Assembly (NCBI GenBank): GCA_014804245.1 | Contig: JAAVAE010000003.1 | Span: 1 to 44,862 of the forward strand | Direction: 5' to 3' | Source of the DNA: Lachnospiraceae bacterium | Lineage (GTDB): Bacteria; Bacillota; Clostridia; Lachnospirales; Lachnospiraceae | Length of the DNA stretch: 44,862 nt | Shown here: in pieces, positions 23,932 through 32,764 of the stretch | Numbering within the stretch: the stretch's first letter is position 1 | Layout of the letters: the number at the start of each line of letters is the position of its first letter | The notes under the pieces: model-generated | The model's database searches: none | Told to the model about the DNA's origin: nothing | Seen by the model: only the letters and a program-made list of their open reading frames with translations | Position numbers and translations under genes: made by a program

Positions 23932-24414
23932 ATGTCAACAAACGTTACCATGAATGCAAGTGATACGCTTAGTGCAGCGCTTGCTGAGTGTTTTGCCACG
24001 ATTAACGGCAGGCGCTATAATTTTATGCAGGCAATCAATCTTGAAGCTAAATTTGATAAAACGAAGGTCAGTGTTCCTATTCTGGGAAAGACAGGAAAAG
24101 GGAACAAAGCAACCGGATGGAGCGGCAGTGGAAGTGCAAAATTCCACTTCAACACCAGTATATTCCGACAGATGATGCTGGAATATAAGAATACCGGAAG
24201 GGATGCTTATTTTGAAATGCAGATTTCTAATGAGGATCCTACTGCCACAGTGGGAAGACAGACAATTGTCCTTACAGGGTGTAACATTGACGGAGGAACC
24301 TTGGCTAAATTTGATGCGGATGGGGATTATCTGGATGAGGATATGAACTTTACTTTCGAAGATTTCTCTATGCCGGAATCCTTTGCGGCAATGAATGGGT
24401 TCATAACAAACTAA
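23932..24414 (+). CDS. xkdM: Tail tube protein (XkdM-like)
   Basis: A 160-residue protein of the XkdM inner tail-tube family. The N-terminus MSTNVTMNASDTLSAALAEC is followed by LEAKFDKTKVSVPILG and a strand-rich C-terminus. The size and the position right after the sheath fit. The gene is immediately followed by an inserted cargo cassette. Confidence 0.92.
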   Translation: MSTNVTMNASDTLSAALAECFATINGRRYNFMQAINLEAKFDKTKVSVPILGKTGKGNKATGWSGSGSAKFHFNTSIFRQMMLEYKNTGRDAYFEMQISNEDPTATVGRQTIVLTGCNIDGGTLAKFDADGDYLDEDMNFTFEDFSMPESFAAMNGFITN

Positions 24415-24426
24415 TCTAAAATATCC

Positions 24427-24455
24427 GTGACAGGATACCTTCCAGAGTGTATAAT
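24427..24455 (+). promoter_or_regulatory. Sigma-70 promoter of second cargo gene
   Basis: GTGACA (24,427-24,432), exactly 17 bases, then a perfect TATAAT (24,450-24,455). The predicted start lies just before GGGAGG (24,466-24,471), giving a very short leader. Confidence 0.75.
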
Positions 24456-24479
24456 GACTGTATGAGGGAGGTTTCTGTT

Positions 24480-25049
24480 ATGGAGATGATTTTAATTGGT
24501 ATTATTATGGCATTTTGTATAGCTTTTCCGGTGGCATGCATTTATGCGATTGCAAAAACAGTAAAAGACGGGAAGGAAAGAAGAAGACAGCAGAAGCAGG
24601 ACAAGACAGCTGGTATCAAAAGATTTTCAAACCTTGAACATGTGGAAGGACTTGATGTTGCAGAAAAAAGCCCGTGTACGGTTCTTCTTGGTCCTTCAGC
24701 ATTGACAATCTCATGCACAGGGAAAGAATATACGCTTCCTTTAAGGCGGGTTATCTATATTGATTTTTTCACAGATGCAGAAACAATCAGATACTTGCAA
24801 AGCAGCATGGCAAAAGGTATTGTAGGAGGGGCTCTATTTGGAACAAGTGGTGCCGTTATTGGGGCGGCTCCTAAAACAAAAGTGGTACGTGAGGCAACAG
24901 GGCATGCAGTTATAGGATATGTAGATGCATCCGGAAAAGAGAAGATGATTATTTTAAGAGACCAAAGGGCTAATTCATACATGTGCGAATACATGGTTGG
25001 CGAATTAAAATCTTGTACCCATACTACGGTAGAAAAGGTCAAATTATAG
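24480..25049 (+). CDS. Cargo (moron) membrane-anchored protein, 189 aa
   Basis: One N-terminal transmembrane helix (about residues 3-25, MEMILIGIIMAFCIAFPVAC) precedes a basic stretch and a soluble strand-rich domain. A glycine-zipper-like segment (KGIVGGALFGTSGAVIGAAP) lies near residue 118. No family is recognised. ATG 24,480 follows GGGAGG by eight bases; an in-frame ATG at 24,447 would overlap the promoter. It interrupts the normal tube-to-chaperone order and carries its own promoter and terminator, so it is probably expressed in the lysogen and unrelated to tail building. Confidence 0.78.
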   Translation: MEMILIGIIMAFCIAFPVACIYAIAKTVKDGKERRRQQKQDKTAGIKRFSNLEHVEGLDVAEKSPCTVLLGPSALTISCTGKEYTLPLRRVIYIDFFTDAETIRYLQSSMAKGIVGGALFGTSGAVIGAAPKTKVVREATGHAVIGYVDASGKEKMIILRDQRANSYMCEYMVGELKSCTHTTVEKVKL

Positions 25050-25071
25050 CAGAATATTTATTTTATACAAG

Positions 25072-25097
25072 GGGCTGACACACTGTCAGTCCTTTTT
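25072..25097 (+). terminator. Rho-independent terminator of second cargo gene
   Basis: GGGCTGACA (25,072-25,080) pairs with TGTCAGTCC (25,084-25,092), with one G-U pair and a CAC loop, followed by TTTTT. It closes the cassette 25 bases before the tail chaperone gene. Confidence 0.82.
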
Positions 25098-25121
25098 GAT
25101 TGAGAAAAGGAGAAAAGAATC

Positions 25122-25553
25122 ATGTCAAAATTTGCAAAATTCATGAAAACAAATAAAGCAGTAAAGGAAAATGAGAAGTATGCTGCCACAAGTTCATTGT
25201 GCGATGAAAGTGGTAAACCGTTGTTGTGGGAAATCAGGCATATTTCTTCAAAAGAAAATGATGATCTAAGAGAAAGTTGTATGATGGAGGTGCAGGTAAC
25301 TGGAAAACCGGGAGTTTACCGTCAGAAGTTTAAGACCAATGAATATATCAGGAAACTGGTAGCACGATCGGTAGCTTATCCGGATCTATATGATGCAGAA
25401 CTTCAAGATTCTTATAGTGTGAAGACACCGGAAGATTTGCTAATGGCTATGGTGGATGACCCGGGAGAATACAATGAGTTTGTTGCATATGTACAGAAAT
25501 TCCAGGGATTTGATGTTTCCTTTAGCGAGAAGGTGGACGAGGCAAAAAACTAA
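25122..25553 (+). CDS. xkdN: Tail assembly chaperone, XkdN-like
   Basis: A 143-residue protein of the XkdN/YqbN family, which helps thread the tape measure protein (functional analogue of lambda gpG). The opening MSKFAKFMKTNKAVKENEKY and the central L-L-W-E-I-R-H-I-S-S are typical. The final codons GCA AAA AAC TAA contain an A-AAA-AAC slippery heptamer, so a fraction of ribosomes can move to the -1 frame and add 63 residues. Confidence 0.9.
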   Translation: MSKFAKFMKTNKAVKENEKYAATSSLCDESGKPLLWEIRHISSKENDDLRESCMMEVQVTGKPGVYRQKFKTNEYIRKLVARSVAYPDLYDAELQDSYSVKTPEDLLMAMVDDPGEYNEFVAYVQKFQGFDVSFSEKVDEAKN

Positions 25554-25602
25554 TTGATGGGGGCGATTGGGAAGCGAATTTCGCGTATTATGCCCTCATC
25601 AA
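25544..25602 (+). promoter_or_regulatory. Programmed -1 ribosomal frameshift signal
   Basis: The slippery heptamer A-AAA-AAC (25,544-25,550) is in exact zero-frame phase and is followed directly by the TAA stop. Three bases later TTGATGGGGGC (25,554-25,564) pairs fully with GCCCTCATCAA (25,592-25,602), 11 bp including one G-U. The loop contains a second small inverted repeat, GCGA-ATT-TCGC (25,574-25,584). Slippery site plus adjacent stem is the standard -1 frameshift architecture. Confidence 0.82.
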
Positions 25603-25741
25603 GCTTCATATTCTGCCTTCGGTGTTCTTGGAAATGGATGAACAGGAAAAGGCGTTTGTGGTTGCATCCATTGAGATGAAATGTAAGAGTGATAAGAAAG
25701 AGAAACAACGCATAGAAAGCCTGAAAGCAGGGAGGAGGTAA
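25550..25741 (+). CDS. Frameshift extension of tail chaperone (63 aa, -1 frame)
   Basis: From 25,550 the -1 frame is open to TAA at 25,739-25,741. It encodes LIDGGDWEANFAYYALIKL and onward, ending in KKEKQRIESLKAGRR. There is no start codon or ribosome binding site near its beginning, so it should be made only as a fusion with the XkdN-like protein (about 206 residues in total), analogous to lambda gpGT. The GGGAGGAGG ribosome binding site of the tape measure gene lies in its last codons. Confidence 0.8.
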   Translation, partial: LIDGGDWEANFAYYALIKLHILPSVFLEMDEQEKAFVVASIEMKCKSDKKEKQRIESLKAGRR

Positions 25742-25746
25742 CTGAT

Positions 25747-28368
25747 ATGGCGTCCATTATGACAAGTATTGAGCTACAGGATAGGTTTAGTACGGTCGTT
25801 TATAATATGATCAATGCCGCAAATTTGAGCATTTCTGCCATGTATGATATGCGTGAGGCTGTCGCGGCAGATATCAATACATCCTCTCTTGAAGGGGCAA
25901 AAGAACAACTGGATAGCGCAACATTGGCCGCCAGACAATTACAGGAGGCTATGCGGGGAGCAGAACAGGCAGGACGGGATATGGGACAGCGGCAGGTGTC
26001 CAGAGGGGGTATCCCGGTAGAACCTTTTTTTAGAGAGCAGGATTTGCCCAGTGGACCAGTTAAGATACCAGTAGAATGGAAGACGGATGATTTACCCGTA
26101 TTTACGGGAACCGGGATAGAGCGGTTCGAGCAGGAGATTCAAAGCGCAGAGCAGATGCTCTCCCAGCTTTGTGATACCCAGCGGGAAATCACTCAGCAGG
26201 CTGAAAGTATGACTGTTTTTTCACCAGAAGCACAACAGGATTTAAACCGGATATCTGAGAGAGTCGAAGCCATAAGAAGCCAGATTAGCAGAATGGAGCA
26301 GAACCCAGTCAATATCGGCACTGATACAGCAAATGCAGGAATGGAACGTCTGCGTGGGCAGATTAATATTGCTGTAAAAGAGCAACAGTCTTTGAACAGG
26401 GCAGTTAAGAACATGGATGTGGAAAGTGCCAACGCTGCTTACTTGAGACTTTCAGAAACTGTAGCAGATACGGAGAGATATATTCGTGACAATGTGGATG
26501 CACAAGGGCAGTTCAATCAGACGGTTGAGCAGGGGCAGGTACATGCTAATAATCTGATGCAGACCATAAAACGGATAGCAGCCACTTACATCAGCATACA
26601 AGGGCTCATGAAGATGGCTGATATTTCTGATCAGCTGGCATCCACTAAAGCGAAGCTGGATATGATGAATGACGGAATGAGAACCACGAAAGAAGTGCAG
26701 GATATGATATTTGTTTCTGCTGAAAGATCAAGAGGTTCTTATATGGATATGGCAAATTCAGTAGCCAAGCTGGGAAATCTTGCAAAGGACGCATTTAACT
26801 CTACAGAGGAAGTGGTTGCCTTTTCTGAGCAGTTGAATAAACAATTCATTCTTGCAGGCGCGTCTACCAGTGAAATTCAGAATGCTACTTTACAGCTGAC
26901 ACAGGCATTGTCTTCCGGGGTTCTTAGGGGAGATGAACTGAACAGTATCTTTGAACAGGCACCTACCATTATCCAGTCGATTGCGGATTATCTGGATGCG
27001 CCAATCGGACAGATAAGGGAGTTGGCGTCAGAAGGTCAGATTACTGCAGACATCGTGAAGAATGCCATGTTTGCGGCGGCAGATGAAACGAATGCCAGAT
27101 TTGAGAGCATGCCGAAGACGTTTGAGCAGATTTGGCAGTCTATCCAAAATCAGGCGATTATGGCATTTGAACCAGTGTTTACCAAGCTGAATGAGCTGGC
27201 AAATAGCCAGGAATTTCAGAAAATGGTGGATCAGCTGATTCAGGCACTTGTAGTATTGGCAAATATAGCGGTAGGGGTATTTGATTTGTTAATATCTGCA
27301 GCCGGTCTTGTTGCCGACAATTGGGAAATTCTAGGTCCTATCATAATGGGGGTGGCATCTGCCCTGGCGGTGTATTATGGTTGGCAGATGGCTGCAAATG
27401 CAATAGGCAAAATTAGTTACGGAATTCATCTCATACAGGGAGCAGCCATGATGATGCATGCGGCTTTGACAGGCACCCTGACCAAAACAACGGCGGCACA
27501 GATTGCAGCACAGCTGGGACTGAATGCAGCCATGTACGCCTGCCCTATAGTGTGGATCATAATGCTTATCGTGGCATTGATAGCAGTAATTACTGCTGTC
27601 ATTGTAGCCATGAATGATTTTGGCGATGAATCTACTACGGCAATCCAGAAAGTATGTGGAGCCTTCGCTGTGGCGGCAGCCTTTATAGGTAATTTATTTG
27701 TATCACTTATCAATTTTCTTATGGATGAGTTCGCTATGCTATGGAATTTCGTGGCTTTATTTGCTAATTTCCTTGCCAATGTCTTTAATGACCCGATAGG
27801 CGCAATTGCACGGTTGTTTACCGACTTCATAGACCTTGCGCTTGCAGGGCTTGAAGGACTGGCGTCTGCAATCGACAGGCTTTTCGGTTCCAATTTGGCT
27901 GAATCTGTAGCTGGATGGCGGACAGAACTTGACAACTGGGTAACTGATAAATTTGGTGAAGGTAAAGTGGTCATGGAGAAGATGGATGCCAGAGACTACT
28001 ATATACAGGGATTTGATTATGAAGATGCGTGGAATAAGGGAGTAGAGTTTGGCGGGCAGTTTGGAAGTGATTCCAATATTCCAAGTGTGGATCAGTATGG
28101 GGATTTTGATTACAGCGGATATCTATCTGATATCTCTGACAATACAGAGGACATCAAAGATGGGCTGGAGATTTCAGAGGAAGATTTGAAATTCATGCGG
28201 GATATTGCCGAGCAGGAGGCTGTCAACAGGTTTACGACGGCATCAATCACGATTGAGCAGACAAACCATAACAGTGTTTCCGGCGGAATGGATTTAGACG
28301 GTGTGATCACAGGTCTTACAGATGCAGTAAGTGAAGCGGCAGATATTATTACGGAAGGGGTGCACTGA
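25747..28368 (+). CDS. Tail tape measure protein (XkdO-like)
   Basis: An 873-residue protein that sets tail length. It has an N-terminal coiled-coil half, then the conserved tape-measure domain from about residue 280 (MADISDQLASTKAKLDMMND, then ...SAERSRGSYMDMANSVAKLGN and ...SSGVLRGDELNSIFEQAPTI). Several hydrophobic segments follow between residues about 500 and 680, including WIIMLIVALIAVITAVIVAM. At about 0.15 nm per residue, the tail would be about 130 nm (inference). AGGAGG precedes ATG 25,747. Confidence 0.94.
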   Translation: MASIMTSIELQDRFSTVVYNMINAANLSISAMYDMREAVAADINTSSLEGAKEQLDSATLAARQLQEAMRGAEQAGRDMGQRQVSRGGIPVEPFFREQDLPSGPVKIPVEWKTDDLPVFTGTGIERFEQEIQSAEQMLSQLCDTQREITQQAESMTVFSPEAQQDLNRISERVEAIRSQISRMEQNPVNIGTDTANAGMERLRGQINIAVKEQQSLNRAVKNMDVESANAAYLRLSETVADTERYIRDNVDAQGQFNQTVEQGQVHANNLMQTIKRIAATYISIQGLMKMADISDQLASTKAKLDMMNDGMRTTKEVQDMIFVSAERSRGSYMDMANSVAKLGNLAKDAFNSTEEVVAFSEQLNKQFILAGASTSEIQNATLQLTQALSSGVLRGDELNSIFEQAPTIIQSIADYLDAPIGQIRELASEGQITADIVKNAMFAAADETNARFESMPKTFEQIWQSIQNQAIMAFEPVFTKLNELANSQEFQKMVDQLIQALVVLANIAVGVFDLLISAAGLVADNWEILGPIIMGVASALAVYYGWQMAANAIGKISYGIHLIQGAAMMMHAALTGTLTKTTAAQIAAQLGLNAAMYACPIVWIIMLIVALIAVITAVIVAMNDFGDESTTAIQKVCGAFAVAAAFIGNLFVSLINFLMDEFAMLWNFVALFANFLANVFNDPIGAIARLFTDFIDLALAGLEGLASAIDRLFGSNLAESVAGWRTELDNWVTDKFGEGKVVMEKMDARDYYIQGFDYEDAWNKGVEFGGQFGSDSNIPSVDQYGDFDYSGYLSDISDNTEDIKDGLEISEEDLKFMRDIAEQEAVNRFTTASITIEQTNHNSVSGGMDLDGVITGLTDAVSEAADIITEGVH

Positions 28369-28369
28369 T

Positions 28370-29077
28370 ATGGCGGGATATGATTTTTACCTAGACAGAT
28401 GTCTGTTACCGATTGCGCCAAGCAGTCTGCAGATAAGCATTAAGAACCAGAATAGTACAATTACGTTGATTAATGAGGGACAAGTGAATCTGCTCAAAGC
28501 AGCAGGATTGACAGACATTGAATTTGAGTGCATCATTCCGCAGGTGGAATATCCATTTGCAGTTTATCCATCTGGATTCTGTGGCGCTGCATATTATCTG
28601 GAATATTTTGAGAAGCTTAAGACAGGGCAGAAACCATTTCAGTTTATTGTTACCCGGATGATGCCGGATGGTATGCCATTATTTGGGACCAATATCAAGG
28701 TTTCTATGGAAGATTACCGGATTACAGAGGATGCGGGGGATGGGTTTGATCTATCTGTAAAGATTAGGCTGAAACAGTACAAGGAATATGGGACGAAAAG
28801 CGTTTCGATAAAAGGGGCAGTGATAAGCACTGTAGGAAGCAGTACCGCTACTTATACCGTAAATGTGACGCAAACCAGATCACAGGAAAGCGCACCATCA
28901 ACTAATACAGACAGGAGCTATACTGTCAAAACAGGAGATACTTTATTTGGAATTGCCAAGGGGATGTATGGGGACGGTTCAAAGCATAAGAGTATCTATG
29001 AAAACAATAGGGAGGTCATCAAGGGAGGACCCTGTGATTTAAAAGCCGGGCAGGTTTTGCGCCTGCCTGCGGTATGA
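28370..29077 (+). CDS. xkdP: LysM baseplate-hub protein, XkdP-like
   Basis: A 235-residue protein. The N-terminal ~150 residues (MAGYDFYLDRCLLPIAPSSL and onward) match XkdP/gp53-like baseplate proteins. The C-terminal 55 residues are a LysM peptidoglycan-binding domain (YTVKTGDTLFGIAKGMYGD ... LKAGQVLRLP). ATG 28,370 lies one base after the tape-measure stop. An in-frame ATG at 28,331 lies inside that gene and was rejected. Confidence 0.92.
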   Translation: MAGYDFYLDRCLLPIAPSSLQISIKNQNSTITLINEGQVNLLKAAGLTDIEFECIIPQVEYPFAVYPSGFCGAAYYLEYFEKLKTGQKPFQFIVTRMMPDGMPLFGTNIKVSMEDYRITEDAGDGFDLSVKIRLKQYKEYGTKSVSIKGAVISTVGSSTATYTVNVTQTRSQESAPSTNTDRSYTVKTGDTLFGIAKGMYGDGSKHKSIYENNREVIKGGPCDLKAGQVLRLPAV

Positions 29078-29087
29078 AGGAGGATGT

Positions 29088-30071
29088 ATGAAGGTAGAAC
29101 TTTTTATTGCAGGCGAAAACGGCACGGAAATCTATATTCCAGCAGTAGAAGATGGAATAGAATGGTCAACGGAACGGTGGGGGGTACCGGGGAAGCTTAC
29201 TTTTAAGATACTGGCAGACGATATCCTAAACTTCTCAGAGGGGGCTGCGGTACAGTTGCGAGTGGATGGTGCAAAGGTTTTCTTTGGTTTTGTATTTACT
29301 CAGAAGAGGGATAAGGAAAACCGGATATCTGTAACAGCATACGATCAGCTACGGTATCTCAAGAACAAAGATACTTATATGTATGAGAATCAGACGGCAT
29401 CAGAGGTAATAAGGATGATTGTAGGGGATTTCGCATTGAATGCCGGTGAAATTGAAGATACGGGATATGTGATCGCTGAAAGGTCGGAATGGGACACATC
29501 CCTGTTCGATATTATCCAGAATGCGCTAGATATCACGCTGGTGAATACCAGGCAGATGTTTGTTCTGTATGATGACTTTGGGAGCCTAACTTTGAAGAAT
29601 ATAGCCAATATGTATGTACAGAACGATAATGGAACCTATTTGATGATCGATGAAGACACTGGGAGAAACTTTGAATATACTTCATCTATTGACAGCAATA
29701 CCTATAACAAGATTAAGCTGGTCTATGATAACCAAGAATCTGGAAAAAGAGATGTCTATATCATGCAGGATGGATCAAACATGAATCAATGGGGCATCTT
29801 GCAATATTATGATACTCTTTCAGAAGGAGAAAATGGGGAAGCAAAAGCAGAAGCCCTTTTGTCCCTATATAATAAGCGAACCCGGAATCTAAGGATTACA
29901 AATGCATTCGGAGATATAAGGGTGAGGGCAGGGAGTCTGCTGGTAGTGAATCTGAATCTAGGTGATATGAAGGTGGAGAATTTTATGCTCGTGGAAAAGG
30001 TAAAACATACATTCAAAAATGAAGAGCACTTTATGGATTTGACGTTGAGAGGAGGGGAATTCGTTGCCTGA
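29088..30071 (+). CDS. xkdQ: Baseplate hub protein, XkdQ-like
   Basis: A 327-residue protein of the XkdQ/YqbQ family, equivalent to the gpD/gp27 hub. Typical segments are the W-S-T-E-R-W-G-V-P-G-K-L-T-F start region, the G-F-V-F-T-Q-K-R-D strand and the YTSSIDSNTYNKIKLVYDN stretch near residue 205. AGGAGG lies six bases upstream. It overlaps the next gene by eight bases. Confidence 0.92.
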   Translation: MKVELFIAGENGTEIYIPAVEDGIEWSTERWGVPGKLTFKILADDILNFSEGAAVQLRVDGAKVFFGFVFTQKRDKENRISVTAYDQLRYLKNKDTYMYENQTASEVIRMIVGDFALNAGEIEDTGYVIAERSEWDTSLFDIIQNALDITLVNTRQMFVLYDDFGSLTLKNIANMYVQNDNGTYLMIDEDTGRNFEYTSSIDSNTYNKIKLVYDNQESGKRDVYIMQDGSNMNQWGILQYYDTLSEGENGEAKAEALLSLYNKRTRNLRITNAFGDIRVRAGSLLVVNLNLGDMKVENFMLVEKVKHTFKNEEHFMDLTLRGGEFVA

Positions 30072-30516
30072 TGCAGCAGAACTATTAAAAGTAATAAAGC
30101 AGAGTGCATTGGAGGCGGTGGATGCATCCAAGCCAGTAAGATTCTTCTTTGGCGAGGTGATGAATACAGAGCCATTGCAGATTGATATTGAGCAGAAGAT
30201 GAAGCTGGGGGGATCCCGGCTGATTCTTTCAAGAAATGTGACAGAGTTTGAAACAGAAATCACTGTTGATATCAATACGGAACAGGCACTGGGCACACAC
30301 AGCCATATGCTGTCTCTTGACATGGATGAGGCTGGAGAACCATTACATATACATAACATTTTGGCAAACATGGGGGCTGAGGAACTTTCCCATTCGCACA
30401 AGATAAAGGAGAGGATGAAAGTTACCGTACACAATGGGTTGGCGGTCGGTGACAAGGTCATTTTGCTTCAGAACAAGGGTGGACAGCAGTATCTGGTGCT
30501 GGACAGGATAGGATGA
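30064..30516 (+). CDS. xkdR: Baseplate protein, XkdR-like (DUF2577)
   Basis: A 150-residue DUF2577 protein with an OB-fold-like core (F-F-G-E-V-M-N-T-E-P-L-Q-I-D-I) and an ending typical of the family (DKVILLQNKGGQQYLVLDRI). The start is a TTG at 30,064, with AGGAGGGG a few bases upstream. The end overlaps the next gene in ATGA fashion. Confidence 0.88.
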   Translation: MPDAAELLKVIKQSALEAVDASKPVRFFFGEVMNTEPLQIDIEQKMKLGGSRLILSRNVTEFETEITVDINTEQALGTHSHMLSLDMDEAGEPLHIHNILANMGAEELSHSHKIKERMKVTVHNGLAVGDKVILLQNKGGQQYLVLDRIG

Positions 30517-30917
30517 TACCAAAGAATACGATTCTGCCAAGCCAGGATTTCGTGATAGAAGAACAGCCAACCTATACTTATGAAATGAATCCGGAAAGTG
30601 GTCTGATCAGGGGATATGTAGACGGTATCGAGGCGATGGAACAGGCAGTATATAAAATCCTGTCCACGGAGCGGTACCGTTATCTTATTTATTCATGGAA
30701 TTATGGGATTGAATTGGAAGACTTATTCGGACAGCCGGTATCTTATGTGTGTCCCGAATTGGAGCGGCGTATCAGGGAAGCCTTGCTCTGGGATGCAAGG
30801 ATAGAGGATGTAGGGAATTTTAAGTTTGATACATCTATCAGGGGAACGGTACATGCTTATTTCATCGTGCACACGGTCTTTGGTAATCTTGAGGCAGATA
30901 AGGAGGTGAAAATCTGA
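30513..30917 (+). CDS. xkdS: Baseplate wedge protein, XkdS-like (DUF2634, gp25-like)
   Basis: A 134-residue DUF2634/T4 gp25-like protein. It has the family's Y-R-Y-L-I-Y-S-W-N-Y-G-I-E-L-E-D-L-F-G core and an R-I-R-E-A-L-L-W-D-A-R-I helix. The gp25 class initiates sheath polymerisation at the baseplate. Overlaps on both sides show tight coupling. Confidence 0.92.
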   Translation: MIPKNTILPSQDFVIEEQPTYTYEMNPESGLIRGYVDGIEAMEQAVYKILSTERYRYLIYSWNYGIELEDLFGQPVSYVCPELERRIREALLWDARIEDVGNFKFDTSIRGTVHAYFIVHTVFGNLEADKEVKI

Positions 30918-32116
30918 TGTTTGAGGAACTTACTTATGAAGAACTTTTAAGGAGGATGCTTGGACGGGTATCCAGTAAATTTGACAAGCGGGAAGGGTCT
31001 GTAATCTGGGACACACATTCTCCTACAGCGATTGAGCTCAAGAATTTGTATATTGCGCTGGACTCCATTGTGCAGGAGGCCTATGGCGATACTGCTACGA
31101 GGGAATTTCTGATCATGCGTTGCCGGGAGAGAGGGATTGTGCCATATAGTGCAACCTGTGCTGTGCTGAGAGGTGAGTTTTTGCCAGCGAGTCTTGATGT
31201 GACCGGAAAGCGCTTTAATATTGGACAGATTAATTATCTGGTCACAGAAAAGCTGTCAGATGGTAGTTATAAGGTCCAGTGTGAGACAGAAGGTGAAGAG
31301 GGAAACCGATATTTGGGTACTATGACACCTATCGAATATATAAGCGGGCTTGCATCTGCCGAACTAACTGAACTTCTGATTCCTGGAGAGGATGAGGAGG
31401 GGACAGAAGAACTGAGGCAGAGGTATTTCAATTCTTTTGATGTAAGGGCATTTGGCGGGAATGTGAGGGATTATCTTGAAAAGACAAATGCCATTCCCGG
31501 AGTGGGATGTACAAAGGTGACAAGGGTCTGGAACGGAGATATAAGACCGGTAGAAATGATTCCCACCAAGGAAGTAGATGAATGGTATGGGAAAGCATTA
31601 GAATCGTTGCCGGATGCAGTGAGAAAATGGATTGAAAGCGTATATACAGCAGCAAAGGAAAAGAAATTGACAACTGGAGGAAGCGTTCTACTTACTATTC
31701 TTAATTCCGAGTTTGATACGGCTAGTCAGGAATTGATTGAGATTGTGCAGAAGACTATTGACCCGGAAGAATATGGCGGGGAGGGGTATGGACTTGCGCC
31801 CATAGGGCATCTTGTGCTGGTAAGGAGTGCAGAAGGGGTAGAAATTACAGTAAAAACAAAGATAACCTTTGACTATGGCTATAGTTGGGCGAAATTAGGT
31901 GCGTCTATAGAAGACGTAGTCAGGGACTATTTTTCGGAACTTAGGCGGGAATGGGCGGATTTGACTACTCTGGTCATAAGAATCAGCCAGATTGAAACGA
32001 GGATACTCAGTATCAAAGGGATTATCGATGTAGAGGATACCATGTTGAATGGTCATGCTGAAAACTATATTCTGGATGCATTTGAGGTACCTGTGTTTGG
32101 GGGTGTTTTTGAATGA
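30917..32116 (+). CDS. xkdT: Baseplate J-like protein (XkdT)
   Basis: A 399-residue baseplate J/gp47-like protein. The N-terminus (MFEELTYEELLRRMLGRVSS then F-D-K-R-E-G-S-V-I-W-D) and the central AFGGNVRDYLEKTNAIPGVG are diagnostic. It forms the wedge of the baseplate together with the XkdS-like protein. It overlaps the next gene by four bases. Confidence 0.94.
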   Translation: MFEELTYEELLRRMLGRVSSKFDKREGSVIWDTHSPTAIELKNLYIALDSIVQEAYGDTATREFLIMRCRERGIVPYSATCAVLRGEFLPASLDVTGKRFNIGQINYLVTEKLSDGSYKVQCETEGEEGNRYLGTMTPIEYISGLASAELTELLIPGEDEEGTEELRQRYFNSFDVRAFGGNVRDYLEKTNAIPGVGCTKVTRVWNGDIRPVEMIPTKEVDEWYGKALESLPDAVRKWIESVYTAAKEKKLTTGGSVLLTILNSEFDTASQELIEIVQKTIDPEEYGGEGYGLAPIGHLVLVRSAEGVEITVKTKITFDYGYSWAKLGASIEDVVRDYFSELRREWADLTTLVIRISQIETRILSIKGIIDVEDTMLNGHAENYILDAFEVPVFGGVFE

Positions 32117-32751
32117 ACAGAGAAGTAGACCTGCTTTCCTATCTTCCGCCGTTTTTACAGGAGTTCAAGGAGAACAGAGAGACACTGAATGCAGAAAATC
32201 CAGAGTTTGTCCTCGTATGGAATAGCGCTGACAGAGTGTTGAGAAACGAATTCATTGAGACGGCGGACGAATACGGGATATCACGGTTTGAAGGCATTTT
32301 AAAGATAATTCCATCAAGAGCGGATACGTTGGAAATTCGGCGGAAACGGGTCATGCTCCAGTGGTTTTCTAAGATTCCCTATACTCTTCGGGTATTTCTG
32401 GAAAGGCTTTCTGCAATATGTGGGGACAGTGATTATTCAGTGGTGAAGGAATATCTAAAGTACAAAATAGGTATCACTACTAATCTGGAAGAGGCAGGGC
32501 AGGCGGAGGAACTAGATAGACTGATAGAGGAAATGATGCCCTGCAATATGGTGGTCGCATCGGTGAATACAATACCCTGTAATTCGGAAGGAAGCCTTTA
32601 TACAGCGGGAACTGTCTGCTATGTAGAGTGTATTGAAATCAAAGACGATGAACTTCCCACTGAGATATCATGTGGAATCATTGGCAGCGGCCATATGGCA
32701 GGAGCGGTAAGCCATATGGAACATATAGAGATTACGGATAAAACAATATAG
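32113..32751 (+). CDS. YmfQ-like baseplate/tail protein (DUF2313)
   Basis: A 212-residue DUF2313 protein (YmfQ/XkdU type). It begins with the LLSYLPPFLQEFKE motif and contains the conserved RRKRVMLQWFS-IPYTLRVFLERL region near residue 75. The C-terminal region has two related segments (YVECIEIKD and SHMEHIEITD), a small internal repeat that may mark where fibre-like parts attach. Confidence 0.88.
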   Translation: MNREVDLLSYLPPFLQEFKENRETLNAENPEFVLVWNSADRVLRNEFIETADEYGISRFEGILKIIPSRADTLEIRRKRVMLQWFSKIPYTLRVFLERLSAICGDSDYSVVKEYLKYKIGITTNLEEAGQAEELDRLIEEMMPCNMVVASVNTIPCNSEGSLYTAGTVCYVECIEIKDDELPTEISCGIIGSGHMAGAVSHMEHIEITDKTI

Positions 32752-32764
32752 AAGGAGATAGAAG

